DNA of 12,143 nt from JABCPE02 sp963519075 (GTDB lineage Bacteria; Bacteroidota; Bacteroidia; Flavobacteriales; Weeksellaceae), in the NCBI GenBank assembly GCA_963519075.1, contig CAUQMH010000045.1:1-12143 (forward strand), given 5' to 3'. A program made the translations under genes and the position numbers. Under the pieces are notes generated by a model. The model did not search any database and was not told where the DNA came from. It worked only from the letters and a program-made list of their open reading frames with translations. Every line of letters begins with the position of its first letter. The stretch's first letter is position 1. Of the stretch, positions 1 through 8,400 are shown piece by piece.

Positions 1-212
1 ATATAATCTTCTTCATTGGTCTTAATGATTTCAAAACCTAACTTTAAATACATTTTGAAGGCATAATTGGCTTTTTGCAGTTCAGGCTGTTGGATAATGC
101 TCTTCTTAGGGGGTGTTACGCCTTCAGGGATAAAAATAGCATCGTAAAGAAAATCATCTAAAAAGATATATTCACCAGAAACGATGGGTCTTATTTTCAT
201 ATTTTTATTCAT
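1..212 (-). pseudogene. GNAT-family N-acetyltransferase remnant, internally deleted and cut by window edge
   Basis: GNAT enzymes transfer an acetyl group from acetyl-CoA to an amine. The frame is open from an ATG at 212 to the left edge (70 codons); a second ATG at 200 gives the more usual MKIRPI start. Residues 6-45 look like the N-terminal helices of a GNAT subfamily (FLYDAIFIPEGV, then SIIQQPELQ). Residues 46-70 (QKANYAFKMYLKLGFEI, then EEDY) look like the last strand/helix near the C-terminus. The central part of a normal protein of roughly 160 residues, including the acetyl-CoA pyrophosphate loop (Q/RxxGxG/A), is absent. The junction lies near 72-80 and the frame is kept. The gene starts 13 bp after the membrane protein stop and probably shares its transcript. 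It is unlikely to be an active acetyltransferase. The family call and the deletion rest on remembered family patterns, not on an alignment. Confidence 0.65.
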
Positions 213-225
213 TGTTATTAAGTCT

Positions 226-594
226 TTATGCGCTCCTATAAGCATTTGTAACTGCTCTATCCACCAGCCAATAAAGTCCTATATAGAATAAAATACTGAC
301 AAGCAGCACCACAAAAGTAATTATAGAGATTGTAAATTCCGTTGTTCTCTTTTTAATTCTCTTTCGCATAGTATTCTGATACATAAAATTGATTCTTATA
401 TGCGTGATAATCTGATAGATAAAAAACAAAGGAAACAATACATAAGCCGTGACAAAAATCCCTCCACAAATAATTTCTACCAAGGTTGAATTATAAAAAC
501 TGGAATAAAAAAGATTGGTAACTACTATAATTGGTGCGAGGATAACACACAGCAAACACCAAATACTAAAGTATAGTGAGTAATTTCTTCTCAT
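226..594 (-). CDS. Small three-helix membrane protein, function unknown
   Basis: I do not recognise a family for this 122-residue protein. It has three hydrophobic segments, at about residues 7-28, 38-64 and 87-112. A strongly basic stretch (MRKRIKKR) lies between the second and third. With the MRRN N-terminus, the positive-inside rule predicts N-terminus in, basic loop in and C-terminus out. There are no catalytic motifs, no conserved cysteine pair and no lipobox. The ATG at 594 lies about 20 bp downstream of a good TATATTTG promoter motif, which supports this start and a very short leader. The GNAT remnant follows after 13 bp on the same strand. The gene could equally be a fast-evolving orphan. 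Its reality is supported by the promoter position, an uninterrupted frame and coherent membrane topology. Confidence 0.65.
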   Translation of the reverse strand: MRRNYSLYFSIWCLLCVILAPIIVVTNLFYSSFYNSTLVEIICGGIFVTAYVLFPLFFIYQIITHIRINFMYQNTMRKRIKKRTTEFTISIITFVVLLVSILFYIGLYWLVDRAVTNAYRSA

Positions 595-615
595 TTTGGT
601 AATTTTATAATACTA

Positions 616-623
616 CAAATATA
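616..623 (-). promoter_or_regulatory. Promoter -7 element (TATATTTG) for the membrane protein gene
   Basis: Read on the minus strand the bases are TATATTTG, an exact match to the Bacteroidota sigma-ABfr -7 consensus TAnnTTTG. Transcription would begin near 605-610, leaving roughly 12-15 nt before the ATG at 594. A TTTG at 647-650 could be the -33 element, but its spacing of 23 nt is slightly longer than usual. The site lies just beyond the terminator of the upstream unit, as expected for a new transcript. Confidence 0.55.
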
Positions 624-644
624 GTGATTAGTAAGAACTTTTTT

Positions 645-682
645 AGCAAAAACAAAAATCCCACTTCAAAAGAGTGGGATTT
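645..682 (-). terminator. Intrinsic terminator of the rpoB-rpoC-DUF3467 unit
   Basis: A perfect 10-bp stem (656-665 pairing with 673-682, AAATCCCACT/AGTGGGATTT) encloses a 7-nt loop. On the minus strand it is followed at once by a T-rich tract (TTTTTGTTTTTG). It lies 27 bp after the DUF3467 stop codon. This is a classical rho-independent terminator for the leftward transcript. The plus-strand side has only a short T stretch. Confidence 0.9.
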
Positions 683-708
683 ATTGTCAATTTTTATGCT
701 TACAAATC

Positions 709-1014
709 TTAAGCCTGAGCGTTGTTTCCTCCTAATACGAAAGGCTCAACTTCTTTGATTTCTCCAAACTGTTGTTCGTAGCTTTGGATATTTTGTTGAA
801 TAGCTGCAAGAACTCTCTTTGCGTGAAGTGGAGCTAAGATAACTCTACTTCTTACCTGAGCCTGCTGAACTCCTGGCATGATTTGAATAAAATCTAAAAC
901 AAATTCTGATGGAGAGTGGTTTACTAATGCCAAGTTAGCATATGCACCAGCTGCTACCATTTCGTTTAATTGAATGTTAATGTTGTTTGGGTCTTGGTTT
1001 TGATTATTGTCCAT
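709..1014 (-). CDS. DUF3467 domain-containing protein, encoded after rpoC
   Basis: This 101-residue acidic, soluble protein matches the DUF3467 family, whose members are small and of unknown function and are commonly found next to rpoC in Bacteroidota. After an Asn/Gln-rich start (residues 2-14) comes the family core: an AxYANLALVNHSPSEFVLDF segment (about 24-43), then MPGVQQAQVRSRVILAP (about 46-62) and the helix HAKRVLAAIQQNI (about 64-76). The tail is variable. There is no signal peptide or membrane segment. The ATG at 1014 is preceded by an A-rich tract without a Shine-Dalgarno site, as in rpoC. The gene lies 99 bp after rpoC on the same strand, with no promoter seen between them, and before a strong terminator, so it is most likely co-transcribed with the polymerase genes. 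A link to RNA polymerase is suggested only by position. Confidence 0.88.
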   Translation of the reverse strand: MDNNQNQDPNNINIQLNEMVAAGAYANLALVNHSPSEFVLDFIQIMPGVQQAQVRSRVILAPLHAKRVLAAIQQNIQSYEQQFGEIKEVEPFVLGGNNAQA

Positions 1015-1051
1015 TTTTATTTTATTTTTTTATTGGTTAATACTATTATTA

Positions 1052-1099
1052 AAAATTCGAGGTGTGAAGATATTAAATTTATTTCAAACCTCAAATTTT
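1052..1099 (-). promoter_or_regulatory. Imperfect hairpin between rpoC and DUF3467
   Basis: On the minus-strand RNA, 1099-1083 pairs with 1068-1052: six A-U pairs, one G-U pair, a GAGGU/ACCUC block, one mismatch and four more pairs, giving about 16 pairs around a 14-nt loop. The 3' side ends in UUUUU followed by AAUAAU, so it resembles a weak terminator, a processing site or a stability element. It competes with a second inverted repeat that involves the rpoC 3' end. Confidence 0.55.
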
Positions 1100-1129
1100 A
1101 ATTTCGTTTATTTTTATTTAATATCTTCA
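1065..1129 (-). repeat. 14-bp perfect inverted repeat joining the rpoC 3' end to its downstream spacer
   Basis: TGAAGATATTAAAT at 1065-1078 is the exact reverse complement of ATTTAATATCTTCA at 1116-1129. The right-hand copy covers the last rpoC codons (part of F, then E-D-I-K) and the first base of the stop codon. The loop is 37 nt. On RNA this stem would pair the end of the rpoC reading frame with the spacer and would use bases 1065-1068, which the neighbouring GAGGU hairpin also needs. Confidence 0.65.
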
Positions 1130-4100
1130 AACTCTCTGTTAGAACCTACGATGATGTTCTGGTAGTCTTTCAGACCCGTACCCGCAGGGATTCTGTGTCC
1201 TACGATTACATTTTCTTTCAGACCGTTCAGTTCATCTACTTTACCAGAAACAGCCGCTTCGTTTAGCACTTTCGTAGTTTCCTGGAATGATGCCGCAGAC
1301 ATGAATGATTTTGTCTGAAGAGCTGCTCTCGTAATACCCTGAAGCACTGGATTTGCAGTAGCTGTAAGAGCTTCTCTCACTTGTACCAATTGTAAATCTT
1401 CTCTCTTCAGTTTAGAGTTTTCATCTCTCAGCTCTCTTGCTGTAATCATCTGTCCTGGTTTCAATTCTTTAGAATCTCCTGCATCTACCACTACTTTCAG
1501 TCCGAATACTCTGTCGTTTTCTTCGATGAAATCTAGTTTGTGCTCAAGGCTTCCTTCCAAGAACTGAGTATCTCCTGCATCTACGATTTCCACTTTTGTC
1601 ATCATCTGTCTTACGATAATTTCAAAGTGTTTGTCATCGATTTTCACCCCTTGAAGACGGTATACCTCTTGGATTTCGTTCACGATATATTCCTGAACCG
1701 CAGTAGGCCCTTTGATTGCTAGGATATCGTCTGGTGTAATCGCTCCATCAGAAAGCGGATCTCCAGCTCTCACGAAGTCATTTTCCTGAACGATAATCTG
1801 ACTAGAAAGTTTCACTAGATATTTTCTAATTTCTCCTGTTCTAGACTCTACGATAAGTTCTCTGTTACCACGCTTGATTTTTCCGTAAGATACCACTCCA
1901 TCTATCTCTGTTACTACAGCTGGGTTAGAAGGGTTTCTCGCTTCGAACAATTCGGTAACTCTCGGTAGACCTCCCGTGATATCCCCTGCTTTTGCAGATT
2001 TTCTAGGGATTTTTATCAAGATTTTACCAGCTTTGATTTTTTCTCCGTCATTTACCATCAAGTGGGCTCCTACTGGCAAGTTGTAAGCTTTTTGTTCTAC
2101 ACCTTTAGAATCTACCACTCTCAATGTAGGAACGGCTTTTTTGTCTCTTGATTCGGAAATTACTTTCTCTTCAAAACCTGTCTGCTCGTCTATTTCCAAT
2201 TGGAAAGTTCTACCTTGGATGATATCTTCGTATTCTATATTACCTGTAGTTTCCGCGATGATAACGGCGTTATATGGATCCCATTTACAGATGAGATCTC
2301 CTTTTTTCACTTTATCACCTGGCTTCACAGAAAGAACCGCACCATAAGGGATGTTTGCCACCATGATAGGCGTTCTTGCTTCATTATCAGCCACTAAACG
2401 GAATTCCGTAGAACGAGATACTACCACTTCGGTTTTGTTTCCATTTTCATCCTCTGATGTGATGGTTCTTACTTCGTCCATTTCCACGATACCATCTCTT
2501 CTCGCTGTGATGGAAGGATTTACAGAGACATTCCCCGCAGTACCCCCTTGGTGGAAGGTTCTCAGTGTCAGCTGTGTACCTGGCTCCCCGATAGACTGCG
2601 CTGCGATAACTCCCACAGCTTCACCCATGTGAATCATCTTACCAGTTGCCAAGTTTCTACCATAACATCTCGCACAGATACCTTTTTTAGCCTCACAGCT
2701 CAATGGAGAACGAACTTCTACTGTCTCGATTCCAGCTTCTTCTATTTTCTTCGCTAAAGCTTCGCTGATAATCTGGTCTGCAGCTACGATAAGTTCATCC
2801 GTTTCTGGATCATATACATCATGAAGAGAAACTCTACCCAAAATTCTTTCGGAAAGTTTTTCTACGATTTCGTCATTTTTCTTCAATGGAGAAACTTCTA
2901 CCCCTCTCAGTGTACCACAGTCATCTTCTGTAATAATCACATCCTGAGCCACATCTACAAGTCTTCTTGTCAAATATCCTGCATCGGCAGTCTTAAGCGC
3001 CGTATCCGCAAGACCTTTTCTCGCCCCGTGGGTAGAGATGAAGTATTCTAGGATAGAAAGACCTTCTTTAAAGTTGGCTACAATCGGGTTTTCGATGATT
3101 TCCGCTCCTGTAGAACCAGCTTTCTGAGGTTTTGCCATCAAACCACGCATACCAGAGAGCTGACGAATCTGTTCTTTAGATCCCCTCGCTCCAGAGTCTA
3201 GCATCATATAAACAGAGTTAAATCCACCTTGGTCGGTTTTCATTCTGCTCATAATCATCTCTGTAAGACCTGCATTGGTATTTGTCCAAACATCGATAAC
3301 CTGGTTATATCTCTCCGTATCGGTGATAAGCCCCATGTTATAGTTGTCCTTGATGCCATCTACAGTTTCCACCGCCTGAGCAATCATTTGTTTTTTCTCC
3401 TCTGGAACTACGATATCCGCCAAGCTAAATGAAAGTCCTCCTTTGAAGGCGTTCATATAACCAAGGTTTTTCATATCATCCAAGAATTTCACTGTAGTAG
3501 GGAAATCTGTCTCCGCAAGGATAGTACCGATGACATCTCTCAGCGATTTTTTAGTCAATAATGTATCTATATATCCTACTTCTTTCGGTACAATTTGGTT
3601 AAACAAAATTCTACCTACTGTCGTTGGGATAAGTTTTGTTACAAGTTCTCCGTTTTCTTTCAAAGTCAAACGGCATTTTACTTTCGCATTCAATGATGCT
3701 TTTCCTTCTGCATAGGCTATTTCTGCCTCTTCTGGAGAGTAGAATACTAGGCCTTCACCTTTCACTTTGTAATCATCAGTAGAGTGAGCTTCTTTCGTCA
3801 TGAAATAAAGCCCCAATACCATGTCCTGAGAAGGGACAGTGATAGGCGAACCATTCGCAGGGTTCAAGATATTCTGAGAACCAAGCATCAATAATTGTGC
3901 TTCCAAGATAGCCTCTGGACCTAGTGGTAAGTGAACCGCCATCTGGTCACCGTCGAAATCGGCGTTGAAGGCTGTCGTTACCAATGGGTGAAGCTGGATA
4001 GCTTTCCCCTCGATCATCTTAGGCTGGAATGCCTGAATACCAAGTCTGTGAAGCGTAGGCGCACGGTTGAGAAGAACTGGGTGTCCTTTCATCACATTCT

Positions 4101-5379
4101 CCAAAATATCATATACAACAGGCTCTTTTCTGTCGATAATTCTCTTCGCAGATTTTACCGTCTTTACGATTCCTCTTTCTATCAATTTTCTGATAATGAA
4201 TGGCTTATAAAGTTCCGCCGCCATGTCCTTAGGGATACCGCACTCATGAAGCTGAAGCTCTGGTCCTACGACGATAACCGAACGCGCAGAGTAGTCCACC
4301 CTCTTACCTAACAAGTTCTGACGGAAACGCCCTTGTTTTCCTTTCAATGAATCAGAAAGTGATTTCAGTGGTCTGTTTGATTCAGATTTTACAGCTGAAG
4401 ATTTTCTTGTATTATCAAACAATGAATCTACCGCCTCCTGAAGCATACGCTTCTCGTTTCTCAAAATAACCTCTGGAGCTTTGATTTCCATCAATCTCTT
4501 CAAACGGTTATTTCTGATGATTACTCTTCGGTAAAGGTCATTCAGATCCGAAGTAGCGAAACGACCACCATCAAGCGGAACTAGAGGTCTAAGCTCTGGT
4601 GGTGTAACAGGAAGCACACGCATAACCATCCACTCTGGGCGGTTTATCATTCTCGTGTTTGCTCCTCGCAATGCTTCCACCACAGAAAGCCTTTTCAGCG
4701 CCTCTGTTCTCCTTTGTTTAGAAGTTTCGTTATGAGCCTTGTGTCTCAAATCATAAGAAAGCTCATCAAGGTCTATTCTCTTCAATAAATCTTCGATAGC
4801 CTCAGCCCCCATTTTCGCAATGAATTTATTTGGGTCTGAATCATCAAGATACTGGTTTTCAGCAGGAATAGAATCTAATACATCTAGGTATTCTTCCTCT
4901 GTAAGGAATTCCATTTCATCAAAGTCAGAACCATCCGCTTTTTTTGCAATCCCCTGCTGGATAACTACATATCTTTCGTAGTAGATAATCATATCCAACT
5001 TCTTAGAAGGCAATCCAAGAAGATATCCGATTTTGTTCGGAAGGGAACGGAAATACCAGATGTGCGCGATAGGAACTACCAAGTTGATATGTCCTATACG
5101 CTCTCTTCGTACTTTTTTCTCAGTAACTTCTACCCCGCATCGGTCGCAGACGATACCTTTATATCTTATTCTCTTATACTTACCACAAGCACATTCATAG
5201 TCCTTTACAGGTCCAAAGATTTTCTCACAAAACAGACCATCTCTCTCTGGTTTGTGCGTTCTATAGTTGATAGTTTCAGGCTTTAGAACCTCTCCTTTGG
5301 ATTCTTGAAGAATAGATTCTGGTGATGCTAAACCTATCGTGATTTTGCTAAATCTACTTGTTTTATTTTTATTTGACAT
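1114..5379 (-). CDS. rpoC: DNA-directed RNA polymerase subunit beta'
   Basis: RpoC is the catalytic beta' subunit of core RNA polymerase in the cytoplasm. The 1421-residue frame is complete. Visible parts, in order: the first zinc site (C63, C65, C78, C81); the fork/switch region RFRQNLLGKRVDYSARSV (about 351-368); the active-site loop NADFDGD at 472-478, with Mg ligands D474, D476 and D478; the bridge helix (about 780-810, THGARKGLADTALKTADAGY); the second zinc site (C821, C895, C902, C905); and the trigger-loop start GVIAAQSIGEPGTQLTLRTF (923-942). About 185 residues rich in sandwich-barrel-hybrid character then separate this from DITGGLPRVTELFEAR (1133-1148), an SI3-like insertion in the trigger loop. 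The ATG at 5379 is preceded by an A-rich tract. It starts 71 bp after rpoB on the same strand, so the two are surely co-transcribed. No frameshift or missing key residue was seen. Confidence 0.99.
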   Translation of the reverse strand: MSNKNKTSRFSKITIGLASPESILQESKGEVLKPETINYRTHKPERDGLFCEKIFGPVKDYECACGKYKRIRYKGIVCDRCGVEVTEKKVRRERIGHINLVVPIAHIWYFRSLPNKIGYLLGLPSKKLDMIIYYERYVVIQQGIAKKADGSDFDEMEFLTEEEYLDVLDSIPAENQYLDDSDPNKFIAKMGAEAIEDLLKRIDLDELSYDLRHKAHNETSKQRRTEALKRLSVVEALRGANTRMINRPEWMVMRVLPVTPPELRPLVPLDGGRFATSDLNDLYRRVIIRNNRLKRLMEIKAPEVILRNEKRMLQEAVDSLFDNTRKSSAVKSESNRPLKSLSDSLKGKQGRFRQNLLGKRVDYSARSVIVVGPELQLHECGIPKDMAAELYKPFIIRKLIERGIVKTVKSAKRIIDRKEPVVYDILENVMKGHPVLLNRAPTLHRLGIQAFQPKMIEGKAIQLHPLVTTAFNADFDGDQMAVHLPLGPEAILEAQLLMLGSQNILNPANGSPITVPSQDMVLGLYFMTKEAHSTDDYKVKGEGLVFYSPEEAEIAYAEGKASLNAKVKCRLTLKENGELVTKLIPTTVGRILFNQIVPKEVGYIDTLLTKKSLRDVIGTILAETDFPTTVKFLDDMKNLGYMNAFKGGLSFSLADIVVPEEKKQMIAQAVETVDGIKDNYNMGLITDTERYNQVIDVWTNTNAGLTEMIMSRMKTDQGGFNSVYMMLDSGARGSKEQIRQLSGMRGLMAKPQKAGSTGAEIIENPIVANFKEGLSILEYFISTHGARKGLADTALKTADAGYLTRRLVDVAQDVIITEDDCGTLRGVEVSPLKKNDEIVEKLSERILGRVSLHDVYDPETDELIVAADQIISEALAKKIEEAGIETVEVRSPLSCEAKKGICARCYGRNLATGKMIHMGEAVGVIAAQSIGEPGTQLTLRTFHQGGTAGNVSVNPSITARRDGIVEMDEVRTITSEDENGNKTEVVVSRSTEFRLVADNEARTPIMVANIPYGAVLSVKPGDKVKKGDLICKWDPYNAVIIAETTGNIEYEDIIQGRTFQLEIDEQTGFEEKVISESRDKKAVPTLRVVDSKGVEQKAYNLPVGAHLMVNDGEKIKAGKILIKIPRKSAKAGDITGGLPRVTELFEARNPSNPAVVTEIDGVVSYGKIKRGNRELIVESRTGEIRKYLVKLSSQIIVQENDFVRAGDPLSDGAITPDDILAIKGPTAVQEYIVNEIQEVYRLQGVKIDDKHFEIIVRQMMTKVEIVDAGDTQFLEGSLEHKLDFIEENDRVFGLKVVVDAGDSKELKPGQMITARELRDENSKLKREDLQLVQVREALTATANPVLQGITRAALQTKSFMSAASFQETTKVLNEAAVSGKVDELNGLKENVIVGHRIPAGTGLKDYQNIIVGSNREFEDIK

Positions 5380-5450
5380 TTTTATTTTTTTTAGATTAAA
5401 AGAACTTTAAGCCATAATACAATCTGAGTTTCTGTATCTCATTTTGTCTA

Positions 5451-8400
5451 TTATTCTTCAAGTCTTACATCAAGTCCAAGACCTTGTAACTCGTGCAGCA
5501 ATACATTGAATGATTCTGGGATACCTGGTTCTGGCATCGATTCACCTTTTGCGATTGCTTCATAAGTTTTCGCTCTACCCATGACATCATCAGACTTCAC
5601 AGTCAAGATTTCTCTTAGGATATTAGATGCTCCGAACGCCTCAAGAGCCCAAACCTCCATCTCTCCGAAACGCTGACCACCGAACTGTGCTTTACCACCG
5701 AGTGGCTGCTGCGTGATAAGAGAGTAAGGACCAATAGAACGAGCGTGCATCTTATCATCTACCATGTGTCCTAGTTTCAGCATGTAGATAACTCCCACAG
5801 TAGCTGGCTGAGTAAATCTCTCCCCTGTTCCTCCATCATACAGATATGTATTTCCGTATTTAGGAAGACCTGCTTGGTCTGTGTATTCTGTAATCTGATC
5901 TAGACTTGCTCCATCAAAGATAGGTGTCGCAAATTTCAATCCTAATTTCTTACCTGCCCATCCTAAAACGGTCTCATAAATCTGACCAATATTCATACGC
6001 GAAGGTACCCCTAGTGGGTTTAGTACGATATCCACTGGTGTTCCATCTTCCAAGAAAGGCATATCTTCCTGACGCACGATTCTAGAAACGATACCCTTGT
6101 TACCGTGTCGTCCTGCCATTTTATCCCCTACATTCAGCTTTCTCTTCTTAGCGATATAAACTTTAGCTAGTTTAATGATTCCCGTAGGAAGCTCATCCCC
6201 GATAGAAATAGTGAATTTCTCTCTGTTTTTAACTCCTTGTAAATCATTAAACTTGATTTTATAATTGTTAATCAAGGTATTTACCAATGCATTTTTCTCC
6301 TCATCTGCAGTCCAGTCAGCACCGCTCACGGTGTTGTAATCTTCAATGCTAGACAAGAGTTTCATCGTAAATTTACCTTTTCCGATAATTTCCTCTCCAA
6401 GGTCGTTTTTAACTCCTTGTGATGTCTCTCCACCAACGATAGCATTTAGTTTTTCCAGCAAAGTATTTCTAAGGCTGTCAAACTCCTTTTGGAATTTGTT
6501 TTCTACCTCTTCTAATTTTAGTTTTTCTTCGCTTCTTTTCTTTCTATCTTTGATGTTTCTAGAGAATAGTTTTTTATCAACTACTACCCCTCTCAATGAA
6601 GAGTCAGCTTTCAGTGAAGCATCTTTCACATCACCAGCCTTATCACCGAAGATAGCTCTCAATAGTTTTTCTTCTGGTGTAGGGTCAGACTCTCCTTTTG
6701 GAGTGATTTTCCCGATAAGAATGTCGCCAGGTTTTACCTCCGCTCCGATTCTAATCATACCATTTTCATCAAGGTCTTTGGTAGCTTCTTCCGATACATT
6801 CGGGATATCTGCTGTAAGTTCTTCCATACCAAGCTTAGTATCACGAACTTCCAAAGAATATTCATCTATATGGATAGAAGTAAACCAGTCCTCACGAACT
6901 ACTTTCTCATTGATTACGATAGCATCCTCGAAGTTATACCCTTTCCACGGCATGAACGCTACCACTAGGTTTCTACCCAATGCCAATTCACCGTTTTCAG
7001 TAGCATATCCTTCACAAAGAACTTGCCCTTTTTCCACCTTATCTCCTTCTCTCACGATAGGTTTCAAAGTGATAGTCGTAGATTGGTTGGTTTTTCTAAA
7101 TTTAGTTAAATAATATGTTTTAGTCGCAGATTCGAAAGAAACCAAATCTTCATTCTCTGTTCTTTCGTATTTGATAACAATTTTATCTGCATCCACATAT
7201 TCTACTTCTCCTTTTCCTTCAGCATTTATCAATACTCTAGAGTCTTTTGCTACTTGTCTTTCCAGTCCAGTTCCTACAATAGGAGCTTCTGGTCTTAGTA
7301 GCGGTACCGCCTGACGCATCATGTTTGATCCCATCAATGCACGGTTCGCATCATCATGCTCCAAGAACGGAATTAGAGATGCAGAAATACCAGAAATCTG
7401 GTTCGGTGCGATGTCTATCAAATCTACCTGTTCTGGCTCTACCACTGGATAATCTCCATCCAAACGAGCAATAACTCTCTCTGTTAGGATAGTTCCATCT
7501 TCTTTAATGTCGATATTAGCCTGTGCAATGATTTTCGCTTCCTCATCTTCTGCATTCAGATATATAGGAGCAGATTTGTAATCTACTTTTCCATTTTCAA
7601 CCTTTCTATATGGAGTTTCTATGAAACCTAAATTATTGATTTTAGCATAACATCCCAAAGAAGAAATCAAACCAATGTTCGGCCCCTCTGGTGTTTCAAT
7701 CGGACAAATTCTTCCGTAGTGAGTATGGTGGACATCTCGCACCTCGAAACCTGCTCTTTCTCTAGAAAGACCACCAGGCCCTAGTGCAGAAAGTCTTCGC
7801 TTGTGAGTAACCTCAGAAAGCGGATTCGTTTGGTCCATAAACTGAGACAACTGGTTGGTTCCGAAGAATGAATTAACCACAGAGGTCAATGTCTTAGCAT
7901 TAACCAAATCCAATGGCGTAAATATCTCATTATCACGAACATTCATTCTTTCTTTAATCGTTCTAGCAATTCTAGAAAGTCCCACTCCGAACTGACCAGC
8001 CAACTGCTCTCCAACAGTTTTAATTCTTCTGTTAGAAAGGTGGTCTATATCATCCACTTCTGCTTTAGAGTTAGCCAGTTCTATCAAGTGACGAACGATT
8101 GCAATAATATCCTCTTTCGTAAGAACCTCTGTTTCAACAGGAATATTTAAGTCTAATTTTTTATTTAATCTATATCTACCTACCTCTCCCAAAGAATATC
8201 TCTGCTCTGAGAAGAACAAGTTTTCAATGATTTTTCTTGCTGTTTCTTCATCTGGCGGATCAGCATTTCTCAGCTGACGATAGATGTACTCTACAGCCTC
8301 TTTTTCAGAGTTTGTAGGGTCTTTTTGTAATGTATTTTGGATGATAGAGAACTCGCTGCTGTTTTCGTTGTGCAACAAGATAGTTTTAACTCCTGAATCA

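Noticed and set aside
3931..4311. Plus-strand open frame of 126 codons inside rpoC
   Set aside because: It is antisense to the NADFDGD region, whose sequence is fixed by RpoC; nothing protein-like is seen in the other strand.
6225..6420. 16-bp direct repeat (gtttttaactccttgt at 6225-6240 and 6405-6420)
   Set aside because: Both copies encode QGVKN inside the RpoB insertion, in the same frame; shared codons for a short motif explain it better than a mobile or regulatory repeat.
6346..7113. Plus-strand open frame of 255 codons inside rpoB
   Set aside because: It is antisense to conserved rpoB codons, is Ser/Phe/Leu-rich as expected from reverse reading of biased codons, and has no promoter or family resemblance.
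7780..7870. Rifampicin-resistance substitutions in rpoB
   Set aside because: The residues matching E. coli D516, H526 and S531 are all the sensitive type, so no resistance change is seen.
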